Origin: Cupriavidus plantarum
GTDB taxonomy: Bacteria; Pseudomonadota; Gammaproteobacteria; Burkholderiales; Burkholderiaceae
DNA length: 64,000 nt
Assembly (NCBI RefSeq): GCF_905397285.1
Contig: NZ_CAJPUX010000003.1
Span: forward strand, 557,770 to 621,769
Reading direction: 5' to 3'
Position 1 is the stretch's first letter, and each line of letters opens with the position of its first letter. The position numbers and the translations under genes are program-made. This document shows positions 1-7,920 of the stretch, in pieces. The notes under the pieces were generated by a model that saw only the letters and a list, made by a program, of their open reading frames with translations, ran no database searches and had not been told where the DNA came from.

Positions 1-37
1 TGAGCGAAGGCTTTCAGTCATAATTGCCTTCTTCAGA

Positions 38-116
<79 letters not shown>

Positions 117-218
117 CCTCTGCAGTACAGCACCGCTCGGGTGCAGCAAGTTTCCTGCGAACGTCTTCGCAAATTCCCCGGCAGTTTTCCCCAGCAGTTA
201 TTTCCAGGTCGTCGCGAT

Positions 219-476
219 CTACTTCGCCAGCGTCACCGCTTTCGCGAACGTATCGCGCACGAGCGCCTGTCCTTCGCGTTCGGCCGCTTCCACGCGTTCG
301 CGCAGCCGCTGCGCGAGTACCTGTAGCGTGGCCGCGTCCGCGCGCGACGTCGCTTCGCGCATTGTCTGCGCAAGCTCGCCGCTCACGTCGGCGCCATCGA
401 AGGCGCTGACGGAGAGGGCGGAGATCCGTTCGAGGAAATGATTAACCAGCGCCTCATCGTGTTTCGGTTCAGACAT
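219..476 (-). CDS. small hypothetical helical protein (85 aa)
   Basis: I do not recognise a family. The 85-residue product is charged and almost entirely helix-forming, with a basic/acidic heptad-like segment at residues 50-72 (LAQRLRERVEAAEREG). It has no signal peptide or membrane segment, so it should be cytosolic. The ATG at 476 is preceded by AGGAG at about 8 nt, a good ribosome binding site. The next gene lies on the same strand just upstream, so the two may be co-transcribed. It reads as real because of the RBS and the biased third-position GC, but no function can be given. Confidence 0.6.
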   Translation of the reverse strand: MSEPKHDEALVNHFLERISALSVSAFDGADVSGELAQTMREATSRADAATLQVLAQRLRERVEAAEREGQALVRDTFAKAVTLAK

Positions 477-521
477 GTTGCATGCTCCTGAAAAGATGAC
501 GGCGCCGAGGGAAGGACGGAA

Positions 522-821
522 TCAGTCGCGCGGCTGGGGCAACTGGACAGGGTAGCTGGCGGCAACGCGGCGGCGTGCCGGTTTCATGGCGCGCGCGGGC
601 CACAGCACGTAGTTGGTATGCGGGTCCAGCGGCTTGCCGAAATAGGACACCCACACCTGCACGCCATGCTCCGTTTCCGCGACGATGGCGGAGACGGCGC
701 GCGCCGCGACGGACGGCGACTTCAACAGATCGGCCAGCGCTTCGACGCCCTGGACCACATGATGCTTCACACCCCTGAACCACACGTATTGACGCATGGC
801 AGCAAGAAAACCTTTGGTCAT
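522..821 (-). CDS. hypothetical protein (99 aa)
   Basis: Unknown function. I start it at the ATG at 821 (MTKGFLAAMRQYVW), not the longer in-frame start at 884, because AGGAAG lies just upstream of 821 and the extra N-terminal residues (His/Arg/Ser rich) look non-coding. The product is small, with a basic C-terminus (KPARRRVAASYP) and a hydrophobic middle that is too short for a membrane span. It runs toward the 85-aa gene, with only 45 nt between them, which suggests a two-gene unit. Confidence 0.6.
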   Translation of the reverse strand: MTKGFLAAMRQYVWFRGVKHHVVQGVEALADLLKSPSVAARAVSAIVAETEHGVQVWVSYFGKPLDPHTNYVLWPARAMKPARRRVAASYPVQLPQPRD

Positions 822-1146
822 GTTTTGACTCTTCCTGTGTCTATGCGATGTTCTATGCGTTGTTTGAGACCGCAGCTTACACAAGAAGTTGTGACCGTTT
901 TGTAGGGGAGCGTCTGATTCTTTTCGGGCGCGCCCGATGCGTCACACCCCGCTGTGTGGGCTGTCAAATTGACAATCGCAAGGCCTTGGATTACGTTCGA
1001 TTCACATCGAGCCCATCATGGAGGCGCCGTGGCGATCGACGTGAACCGAGGCCTGTCGCAAGGGCGAACTGCCCGCGCGCACCGATGAGGACATGGCCGC
1101 GGAGTTCAGGGGTTGATGAAGGGTTCGAGATGACGGGAGCTTGCCA
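822..1146. other. intergenic region with two short palindromes
   Basis: A divergent region between the minus-strand gene ending upstream at 821 and the plus-strand gene at 1147. It contains a perfect 14-bp GC palindrome TCGGGCGCGCCCGA (924-937) and a 13-bp palindrome TGTCAAATTGACA (962-974). Either could be a regulator site, but no partner can be named. I see no gene here with convincing codon use. Confidence 0.4.
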
Positions 1147-1476
1147 ATGACCGAGGAAATGCTGCTGCAACTGATGGCCGAAGTCGAGAAGGAAGATCCA
1201 ATCGATTATGCGGACCTGCCGTTCGACGACGCGGGACTGCGCGAGATCGCCTGCCGCCTGATCGCGGCGCGCTCGCAGGAAATCGAGGCGTCCGGCATGT
1301 CCGTGGATGCGTTGCTGGCCACGCTGTGGGCATCGACCGCGAAGCTGGTGCTCGAGAACATCGTGCTCAACGCCCGGCTGCTGACGCTGCAGGGCGCGCC
1401 CGAGGACGCGCGGGCGCTGATCGACCGCATCGCCCGCCAGTCGCGCGACAAGCCGCCCGGATCGGAAGGCGGCTGA
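1147..1476 (+). CDS. hypothetical protein (109 aa)
   Basis: Unrecognised. The protein is acidic at the N-terminus (EVEKEDPIDYADLPFDD) and mostly alpha-helical, with a Pro/Gly-rich tail. The ATG at 1147 is preferred over the TTG at 1141, which is only two codons upstream; a CGGGAG element lies about 10 nt before 1147. No signal peptide, membrane segment or catalytic motif is visible. It stands alone between a regulatory-looking gap and lpxO on the same strand. Confidence 0.6.
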   Translation: MTEEMLLQLMAEVEKEDPIDYADLPFDDAGLREIACRLIAARSQEIEASGMSVDALLATLWASTAKLVLENIVLNARLLTLQGAPEDARALIDRIARQSRDKPPGSEGG

Positions 1477-1625
1477 GGGCGCGTTGCGGCGATATCTCGC
1501 GGCGCCGCGCCATATGCTCCATAAGGCACGGTGCGGCACCGCGGGCATTTCGCTTAAAATACCGGCTTTCGCCGGGGACGCCTTGTCAGGCCGGGTCTCG
1601 CGGTGCCTGACTGGAGGATTCTCGG

Positions 1626-2528
1626 GTGATCAAGTGGATAATCGTCGCCGCCTATGCCGGCGCCATTCTGTACGTGCATCTGCGCGGCAAGGTAAGACTG
1701 CCGTTCATGCGCCAGTTGCTGGACCACTCCGCCCTGGTCGCGCCGGTGAACTGCTTCATGTACATGTTCTCGGGCGTACCGACGACGCCGTACATTCCGG
1801 TCGAGCGCTTTCCCGACCTCGAAAAGCTGCGCGCCGCATGGCCGCAGATTCGCGACGAGGGCCTCGCGCTGATCGCGATGCGCAAGATCAAGGCCGCGGA
1901 CAAGAACGATGACGCCGGCTTCAACTCGTTCTTCAAGTACGGCTGGAAGCGTTTCTACCTGAAGTGGTATGAAGCGCAGCATCCCTCGGCGGAAACGCTG
2001 TGCCCCAAGACCGTCGCGCTGCTGCGCGAACTGCCGACCGTGAAGGCCGCGATGTTCGCCGAACTGCCGCCGGGCGGCAAGCTCAACCCGCACCGCGACC
2101 CGTTCGCGGGCTCGCTGCGCTATCACCTTGGACTTTCCACGCCGAACGACGACCGCTGTTTCATCGAAGTCGATGGCGAGCGCCACAGCTGGCGCGACGG
2201 GCAGGGCGTGGTGTTCGACGAGACGTACCTGCACTGGGCGGAGAACAAGAGCGATACCGATCGCCTGATCCTGTTCTGCGACATCGAGCGCCCGATGCGC
2301 TATCGCTGGGCCGCGGCGTTCAACCACTGGATGGGCCGCAAGGTCATGACGGCGGCCAGCTCGCCCAACGACGAGGCCGACCAGACCGGCGCGATCAACA
2401 AGCTGTTCCGCTTCGTGTGGCTCGGCGGCCAGTATCGCCGCCGGTTCAAGTCGTGGAACAAGAACCTGTACTACGTAACCAAGTTTGGCCTGATCATCGG
2501 CGGCGTCGCGTTGATCGTCTTCCTGTAA
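1626..2528 (+). CDS. lpxO: lipid A hydroxylase LpxO-like (Asp/Asn beta-hydroxylase fold)
   Basis: An Fe(II)/2-oxoglutarate dioxygenase of the aspartyl/asparaginyl beta-hydroxylase family. Characterised LpxO enzymes add a 2-hydroxyl to a secondary acyl chain of lipid A at the inner membrane. The metal-binding residues are visible: HRD in NPHRDPF around residue 157 and the distal His in YLHWAEN around residue 201, followed by DRLILFCDIERP carrying the 2-oxoglutarate-binding Arg. Hydrophobic segments at both ends (residues 3-17 and 284-300) fit a membrane-anchored enzyme, and 300 aa is the usual LpxO length. The GTG start at 1626 has GGAGGAT upstream. The fold is certain; lipid A as substrate is inferred from the membrane ends and length. 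Confidence 0.87.
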   Translation: MIKWIIVAAYAGAILYVHLRGKVRLPFMRQLLDHSALVAPVNCFMYMFSGVPTTPYIPVERFPDLEKLRAAWPQIRDEGLALIAMRKIKAADKNDDAGFNSFFKYGWKRFYLKWYEAQHPSAETLCPKTVALLRELPTVKAAMFAELPPGGKLNPHRDPFAGSLRYHLGLSTPNDDRCFIEVDGERHSWRDGQGVVFDETYLHWAENKSDTDRLILFCDIERPMRYRWAAAFNHWMGRKVMTAASSPNDEADQTGAINKLFRFVWLGGQYRRRFKSWNKNLYYVTKFGLIIGGVALIVFL

Positions 2529-2543
2529 GCCACCGCCACCGCC

Positions 2544-4049
2544 TCAGACGTCGCCAGATTGGCGGCGTTCGCTGCCGAGCTTCGTGTAGTGCGCGCGCTT
2601 GGCCTCGTACATGCGCGCGTCCGCGACCTTGCAGGTGTCCGTCAGGCGCTCGCCCTGCGCACAGGTGGCGGCGCCGATCGAGAACGACAGCCGCACGCCA
2701 GGGTAGAAGCTGTTGTTGAGCTCCACCACCTGCTCGATCTGCTCGACCACCGTTGCGGCGCCGCGCTCGTCGCGTCCCGGCAGCAGCACCATGAATTCGT
2801 CGCCGCCCGTCCGGGCCACGCAGGCCTGTTCCCCCACCGCTTTCTTCAGGACCTCGCCCGTGCGGCGCAGCAGCGCGTCGCCGTCGCTATGGCCGAACTG
2901 GTCGTTGACGACCTTGAGTCCGTTGAGGTCCACCGCGATCACGCTGATCGGCCACGGTCCCTTGCGGCCCAGGCGCGCGAGTTCGTCCTCGTAGTACGCG
3001 CGGTTGAACAGCTTGGTGAGCACGTCGTGCTTGCCGAGGAATTCGACATAGGCCTCGGCCTTCTTGCGCGCCGTGATATCCGTGAGCGAGACCAGCACCT
3101 GATCCCAGTCCGCCTCTCGGCCCGGAAATACCGACCATTGCATGAACACGTCGACGGCGCGGCCATCGAGCGCGTAGTTGATGACCTCGCGCTGTTGCCA
3201 GAGTTTCTCGTGCCACATGTCGACGAGTTGCTCGGCAAAGTGGATGCGCATGTCGTCGCGGAACACGTCGCCGAGCCGCGAGAGCAGGACCTCCTTGCTC
3301 GGCGCGCTGAACATCGACAGCGTCTGCTGGTTGACGTCGAGCACGCGGATCTCCTGCATGCAGCGCGTGACGAAGTCCGGATGCACGTTCAGGAACGTGC
3401 GGAAGTCGGTGATGCCCGCCGCGCGCACTTCGTCGAGCAGCATTTTCACCGCACTGAAATCTTCCACCCACAGCGAGACCGGCGAATGTTCGAACAGTCC
3501 CACCGAATACTGCTGGCTGCGGCGCAGGTCGCGCTCCGTGCGGACGCGCGCGGTGATGTCTTCGATCGAGAGCAGCACGCGCGACCAGTCGGTTTCGTGA
3601 CCCGGCATTACGCTGGCTTCGAGCCGGATGTCGAGCCGCTCGCCGTCGAGCGTGTAGTTCACCGTCTGGCTCGTGAAGTGGTTACCGCCGTCCCAGAGCT
3701 GGGCCAGTTCCTCGACATGCTGGTCGAACATGTCGTCGCGGAACACCGCGTCGAGGTTGGCCACGAGGTCGTCGAAGTCCGCGGCGCGGAAGAGCGTGAG
3801 CGTGCGGCGGTTGACGGCGATGACCCGGATCAGCGCGGAGCAACGCGCGACTTCGGCGGGGTTCGCGCGCAGATAGGCGCGCAGGTCGGTGACCCCCTCG
3901 GCGCGCAGCCGTTCGAAGGCTTCGCGCACGGCGCTGAAATCCTCCAGCCACAGCGACACCGGCGCGAGCTGGAACAGCGTTTCGTAGTCGTTATCGATCG
4001 TGGCGTTGGTGCTGTGTTCGAGCGGCGTGGCAGCGCGTTCGCTTTGCAA
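2544..4049 (-). CDS. diguanylate cyclase with two tandem PAS-like units
   Basis: A 501-aa GGDEF protein expected to make cyclic di-GMP from two GTP. The C-terminal domain (about residues 335-490) has an intact GGDEF active site (ARTGGDEFMVLLPG). The RxxD inhibitory site normally found five residues before it is missing (GEQA there), so product inhibition by that route is unlikely. The N-terminal two thirds are two homologous units (about 24-165 and 182-320), each opening with PVSLW-EDFSAV and each ending in a PAS-associated DITAR segment. No membrane helices are present, so the sensing is cytosolic. It is a lone gene convergent with lpxO. The ligand is unknown. Confidence 0.9.
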   Translation of the reverse strand: MQSERAATPLEHSTNATIDNDYETLFQLAPVSLWLEDFSAVREAFERLRAEGVTDLRAYLRANPAEVARCSALIRVIAVNRRTLTLFRAADFDDLVANLDAVFRDDMFDQHVEELAQLWDGGNHFTSQTVNYTLDGERLDIRLEASVMPGHETDWSRVLLSIEDITARVRTERDLRRSQQYSVGLFEHSPVSLWVEDFSAVKMLLDEVRAAGITDFRTFLNVHPDFVTRCMQEIRVLDVNQQTLSMFSAPSKEVLLSRLGDVFRDDMRIHFAEQLVDMWHEKLWQQREVINYALDGRAVDVFMQWSVFPGREADWDQVLVSLTDITARKKAEAYVEFLGKHDVLTKLFNRAYYEDELARLGRKGPWPISVIAVDLNGLKVVNDQFGHSDGDALLRRTGEVLKKAVGEQACVARTGGDEFMVLLPGRDERGAATVVEQIEQVVELNNSFYPGVRLSFSIGAATCAQGERLTDTCKVADARMYEAKRAHYTKLGSERRQSGDV

Positions 4050-4179
4050 ATCTTTTCTCCCGGAATCCGCTGGGGCGGTCTGTCTGTCCTAGCGCACTAG
4101 GATAGGCGAGCACGCCCGATCGAGGGAGAAAAACTTGCAAGTTCGATGCCTGCTTCCAACACTTTCAGCCGGCACCGGT

Positions 4180-5625
4180 TCAGCGTTCATCCCGCATGAC
4201 GATCGCCGCGAGGCGGTCGAGCGCGCGTTCGATAGTGTCCGAGCGCGGCGTTCCGCAATTGACGCGCAGATAGCCGTCGTAACGCGTGGAATTCGAGAAC
4301 ATCGCGCCTGGCAGCACGCGAATGCCCTCTTGCAGCGCGCGGTCCGCGATGCGCGAAGAAGACAGGCCTTCCGGCAGCGCGATCCACAGATGCATGCCGC
4401 CGCGCGGCAGCGTCAGCCGCGTGCCTTCGGGAAACGTGCGCGCGATCTTGCCGGCCACCCATTCCCGCTGTCCGCGCAATTGCACGCGCAGGCGGCGCAG
4501 ATGGCGCTCGAACGCGCCGTCGTGCATGAAGTCCGCGGCGATGATCTGCGGCAGCAGTTCGTTGGGCCGGGACATGTTGATCTTGAGCATTTCCACGCGC
4601 GCCTGCCATTTGCCGGCGGTCATCCAGCCGAGCCGCAGACCGGGCGCGAGCACCTTGTTGAGGGACGCGCAGTAGATCACGTTGCCGGTGGTATCCCACG
4701 CCTTTAACGCGGCGAGCGGCACGTCGTCATCGACGGTGCCCGAGAAGCAGTCGTCCTCGATCAGCGGGAGCCCGCGCTCTTCGCACCATGCGACCAGCCG
4801 CGCCTTGTTGGCGTCCGGCATGATGCAGCCGAGCGGGTTCTGCAGGTTCGGCACCACGACCAGGGCCTTGATGTCCGCGTGCGTGCGCGCGGCGAGCTCC
4901 AGCGCCTCGAGCGAGATGCCGGTCTGCGGGCTGCACGGCACCTCGACGGCGCGCAGGCCCAGGCTCTCCAGCGTCTGCAGCAGACCGTAGTACGTCGGCG
5001 ATTCGACCGCGACCGCATCGCCGGGCGAGGTCACCGCGCGCAGCGCGACATGCAGCGCCTCCGTGCAGCCATATGTGATGGCGATGTCTTCGGGCGCGAT
5101 GCGGATGCGCGCGCGCATCGCGTGACGGGCCACGGCCACGCGGAAGGGGGCGTGGCCGTCCGCCTGTACCACGTGACCATAGAGATCGGGGTAGCGGCGC
5201 ATGGCGCGCGTGGCGGCCGTGCGCAACGCTTCGTTCGGATACAGCGCGGGCGCGCAGAAAGCGCCGCCGAAATCGACGTGGATCTCGTGGCGCTGCCAGC
5301 TGGCCATGATGGACGAGATGCGCGCATGGATGCCGGCGAACTGGCCCGCGAGCAGATCCGCGTCGGGTAGCGAGAGGTCGGGTTCGGCGAGCGGCCGCAG
5401 CGCGGGCCGCGCGGGGGCGCAGACGAAGTACCCGGAACGCGGGCGGGCTTCGAGCAGCCCGGCCGCTTCCAGTTCACGGCAGGCCTGGAGCGCGGTGGAC
5501 AGGCTGACCTCGTGCAGGCCCATCAGCGTGCGGACGGACGGCATGCGGTCGCCGGGCGCGAGCGTGCCGGCGTGGATGGCCTCGCGATAGCGGGTGGCGA
5601 GCTGCTGGTAGAGCGGGTCGGGCAT
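4180..5625 (-). CDS. MocR-type regulator (GntR wHTH fused to fold-I aminotransferase domain)
   Basis: A 481-aa PLP-dependent transcription factor. Residues 1-75 form a GntR winged helix (QQLATRYREAIHAGTLAPGD, then a second helix ending in ARPRSGYFV). Residues 110-470 are a class I/II aminotransferase-like domain with the PLP-binding lysine in SLNKVLAPGLRLGW. I use the ATG at 5625; the open frame runs back to 6144 but the extra residues have no family resemblance and overlap the divergent gene. It is transcribed divergently from the DUF2917-like gene at 5801, and an inverted repeat GATACAG/CTGTATC lies between them, the usual arrangement for a MocR protein controlling its neighbour. The effector is unknown. 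Confidence 0.88.
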   Translation of the reverse strand: MPDPLYQQLATRYREAIHAGTLAPGDRMPSVRTLMGLHEVSLSTALQACRELEAAGLLEARPRSGYFVCAPARPALRPLAEPDLSLPDADLLAGQFAGIHARISSIMASWQRHEIHVDFGGAFCAPALYPNEALRTAATRAMRRYPDLYGHVVQADGHAPFRVAVARHAMRARIRIAPEDIAITYGCTEALHVALRAVTSPGDAVAVESPTYYGLLQTLESLGLRAVEVPCSPQTGISLEALELAARTHADIKALVVVPNLQNPLGCIMPDANKARLVAWCEERGLPLIEDDCFSGTVDDDVPLAALKAWDTTGNVIYCASLNKVLAPGLRLGWMTAGKWQARVEMLKINMSRPNELLPQIIAADFMHDGAFERHLRRLRVQLRGQREWVAGKIARTFPEGTRLTLPRGGMHLWIALPEGLSSSRIADRALQEGIRVLPGAMFSNSTRYDGYLRVNCGTPRSDTIERALDRLAAIVMRDER

Positions 5626-5661
5626 GCTGGCGATGATCGGCGGAGGGGGCCGGGAGAAACA

Positions 5662-5686
5662 GATACAGAAGCCGGTGTCCTGTATC
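5662..5686. promoter_or_regulatory. inverted repeat GATACAG-N11-CTGTATC, candidate MocR operator
   Basis: Perfect 7-bp arms separated by 11 bp, 37 bp upstream of the MocR gene start and facing the divergent DUF2917-like gene. Further CAG/CTG half-like motifs (AACAG, CTGTTCTG) follow within 40 bp. MocR proteins usually bind repeats placed in just such divergent gaps. Binding is inferred. Confidence 0.5.
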
Positions 5687-5800
5687 GTAACAGAGCAGTT
5701 TTTTTCGATCTGTTCTGGTTTGGCATGCGAACCCTTGTGCCTGTTAGGTCCGGCGGTGCGCCGATACGCTGAAGTCCATGCTTCATCACCGGAGAACCCC

Positions 5801-6211
5801 ATGGACAGGCCACCGCGACCTACCACCCAACACATCGACCTTGCCGCGGGGCAGGTGCTGCGTACGCATCTTCCACGCGGCGCGGTCCTGCATGTGGCGG
5901 CTGGCCGCATCACGCTGCGGGGCGCGCCAGCCTGGCATGCGGAGACCGTGCTGCGCGGCGTCATGACGCTCGGCGAGGGCGCGGCCGAGGTCGCGGCGGA
6001 TAGCGGCTGGGTCACGATCGAGGCGGCCCGTGTCGCATCGCTGCGATTGATTCGGCCGCCATCGCATCCGTGGTGGAGCGCGCTGATAAAATCGCGGCTT
6101 GGCCGTTCTGGACTCCTGCCGGGTAACTCCTGGCCACCAGACACACAGGCCGATGTTTCATCAGGTCCCCATGCTACGAATCAGCGAAGTAAAACTCGCG
6201 CTCGACCATGA
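5801..6211 (+). CDS. DUF2917-like protein (136 aa)
   Basis: A small protein whose first 85 residues resemble DUF2917: an LAAGQVLR opening, then short beta-strands with the AAGRITLRGAP turn, as in small cupin-like beta proteins. Function unknown. The ATG at 5801 has GGAG upstream. The C-terminal 45 residues look like read-through of less constrained sequence, and the frame overlaps the start of the next gene by 41 nt. DUF2917 genes often sit opposite a MocR-type regulator, and this one does, so it is the likely target of the regulator at 4180-5625. The last part of the frame may not be conserved. Confidence 0.65.
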   Translation: MDRPPRPTTQHIDLAAGQVLRTHLPRGAVLHVAAGRITLRGAPAWHAETVLRGVMTLGEGAAEVAADSGWVTIEAARVASLRLIRPPSHPWWSALIKSRLGRSGLLPGNSWPPDTQADVSSGPHATNQRSKTRARP

Positions 6212-7790
6212 CGAGGGTGCGATCGAGGCCGCCGTGCGCGCGGCGCTCGCGCAGATCGGCGTCAAACACGACGGTCTGGTCGGGTTCACGGTCTTCCGCC
6301 GCGCGCACGACGCGCGCAAGCGCTCCGACATCAAGCTCACCTACATCATCGATATCGAGGTGAAGGACGAGGCCGCCGCCGTGCGCCGCATGGCTGGCAA
6401 GCCGAACTGGAGCATTACGCCCGACATGACGTACCGCTTCGTGGCGCAGGCGCCCGCGGGCGGGCCGGCCACGCGTCCCGTGGTCATCGGCCTCGGTCCG
6501 TGCGGACTGCTGGCCGGGCTGATTCTCGCGCAGATGGGGTTCCGTCCGATCATCCTCGAACGCGGCAAGGAAGTGCGCGAGCGGACGAAGGACACCTTCG
6601 GCCTGTGGCGCAAGAGCGTCCTGAACCCCGAGTCGAACGTGCAGTTCGGCGAGGGCGGGGCGGGCACGTTCTCCGACGGCAAGCTGTACAGCCAGATCAA
6701 GGACCCGAAGCACTATGGACGCAAGGTGCTCGAGGAGTTCGTGCGCGCGGGCGCGCCGGAAGACATCCTGTTCAAGGCGCGTCCCCATATCGGCACGTTC
6801 CGTCTCGTGAGCATGGTCGAGAAGATGCGCGCGGAGATGCTGTCGCTCGGCGCCGAGATTCGCTTCGAGACGCGTGTCGACGATTTCGACATCGACCATG
6901 GCAAGCTGCGCGGTCTCAAGCTATCGACGGGCGATTACCTGCCGTGCGAGCACGTGGTGCTCGCGGTCGGCCACAGCGCGCGCGACACGTTCGAGGTGCT
7001 GCACGAACGCGGCGTGTTCATGGAGGCCAAGCCGTTTTCGCTGGGCTTCCGCATCGAGCATCCGCAGGGCATGATCAACCGCAGCCGCTTCGGCAAGTTC
7101 GCGGGCAACAAGCTGCTGGGGGCGGCCGACTACAAGGTCGTGCATCACTGCAGCAATGGCCGCGCGGTGTACAGCTTCTGCATGTGCCCCGGCGGGACGG
7201 TGGTGGCGGCCGCTTCGGAGCCGGGCCGGCTGGTTACCAACGGCATGAGCCAGTATTACCGTGCCGAGCGCAACGCCAACGCGGGCATCGTGGTGGGCAT
7301 CACGCCCGAGCGCGATTACCCGGGCGGTCCGCTCGCGGGCATCGCGTTCCAGCGCAAGTGGGAAGAGCGCGCGTTCGAGCTCGGCGGCAGCGACTATCGT
7401 GCGCCGGGCCAGCTCGTCGGCGATTTTCTCGCGCGCCGTCCTTCCACATCGCTCGGCTCGGTGGAGCCGTCGTACAAGCCGGGCGTGACGCCGACCGACC
7501 TCAGCACCGCGCTGCCCGACTACGTGATCGACGCGATTCGCGAGGCGCTGCCCGAGATCGACAAGAAGGTGGCGGGCTTTGCGATGCACGACGCGGTGCT
7601 GACGGGCGTGGAAACGCGCACGTCATCGCCGCTGCGGATCCAGCGCGACGACAGCTACCAGAGCATCAACGTGAAGGGGCTGTATCCCGCCGGTGAGGGC
7701 GCCGGTTACGCGGGCGGCATCTACTCCGCGGCGATCGACGGTATCGAGGTCGCGGAAGCGGTGGCGCTGGCCATCACCCACGGGGCATAA
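6171..7790 (+). CDS. FAD-dependent dehydrogenase (COG2509-type)
   Basis: A 539-aa flavoprotein. An N-terminal domain of about 100 residues, typical of COG2509 proteins, precedes the FAD/NAD(P) Rossmann motif VVIGLGPCGLLAGLILAQMG (about residues 104-123). A second motif FGEGGAGTFSDGKL follows, and the C-terminal FAD contact is the segment GLYPAGEGAGYAGGIYSAA. The substrate of this family is not established. The ATG at 6171 begins the conserved MLRISEVKL; the longer frame from 6099 lies inside the preceding gene. It overlaps the end of the DUF2917-like gene and ends before a block of 14-bp tandem repeats. Confidence 0.85.
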   Translation: MLRISEVKLALDHDEGAIEAAVRAALAQIGVKHDGLVGFTVFRRAHDARKRSDIKLTYIIDIEVKDEAAAVRRMAGKPNWSITPDMTYRFVAQAPAGGPATRPVVIGLGPCGLLAGLILAQMGFRPIILERGKEVRERTKDTFGLWRKSVLNPESNVQFGEGGAGTFSDGKLYSQIKDPKHYGRKVLEEFVRAGAPEDILFKARPHIGTFRLVSMVEKMRAEMLSLGAEIRFETRVDDFDIDHGKLRGLKLSTGDYLPCEHVVLAVGHSARDTFEVLHERGVFMEAKPFSLGFRIEHPQGMINRSRFGKFAGNKLLGAADYKVVHHCSNGRAVYSFCMCPGGTVVAAASEPGRLVTNGMSQYYRAERNANAGIVVGITPERDYPGGPLAGIAFQRKWEERAFELGGSDYRAPGQLVGDFLARRPSTSLGSVEPSYKPGVTPTDLSTALPDYVIDAIREALPEIDKKVAGFAMHDAVLTGVETRTSSPLRIQRDDSYQSINVKGLYPAGEGAGYAGGIYSAAIDGIEVAEAVALAITHGA

Positions 7791-7842
7791 CCTGCGCGCG
7801 TTCCTGCGCCTTTGCGGCGCGAGATAGCGGCCCGCGTGGCCG

Positions 7843-7920
7843 TTATCTTGCGGCCGTTATCTCGCCGCCCTTATTTCGCCGCCCTTATTTCGCCGCGGTT
7901 ATTTCGCCACCGTTAGCTCG
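7843..7920. repeat. 14-bp tandem repeat, about 5.5 copies
   Basis: Five consecutive units with exact 14-bp spacing: TTATCTTGCGGCCG, TTATCTCGCCGCCC, TTATTTCGCCGCCC, TTATTTCGCCGCGG, TTATTTCGCCACCG, then a partial TTAGCTCG. The last partial unit contains the stop codon of the flavoprotein gene on the minus strand. It fills the gap between two convergent flavoprotein genes. No spacers separate the units, so it is not a CRISPR array. Confidence 0.9.

Noticed and set aside
5626..6144. N-terminal extension of the first MocR gene
   Set aside because: The extra residues are not conserved-looking and lie over the divergent DUF2917-like gene.
7843..7920. CRISPR array
   Set aside because: The repeat units are 14 bp, directly adjacent and without spacers; no cas genes are near.
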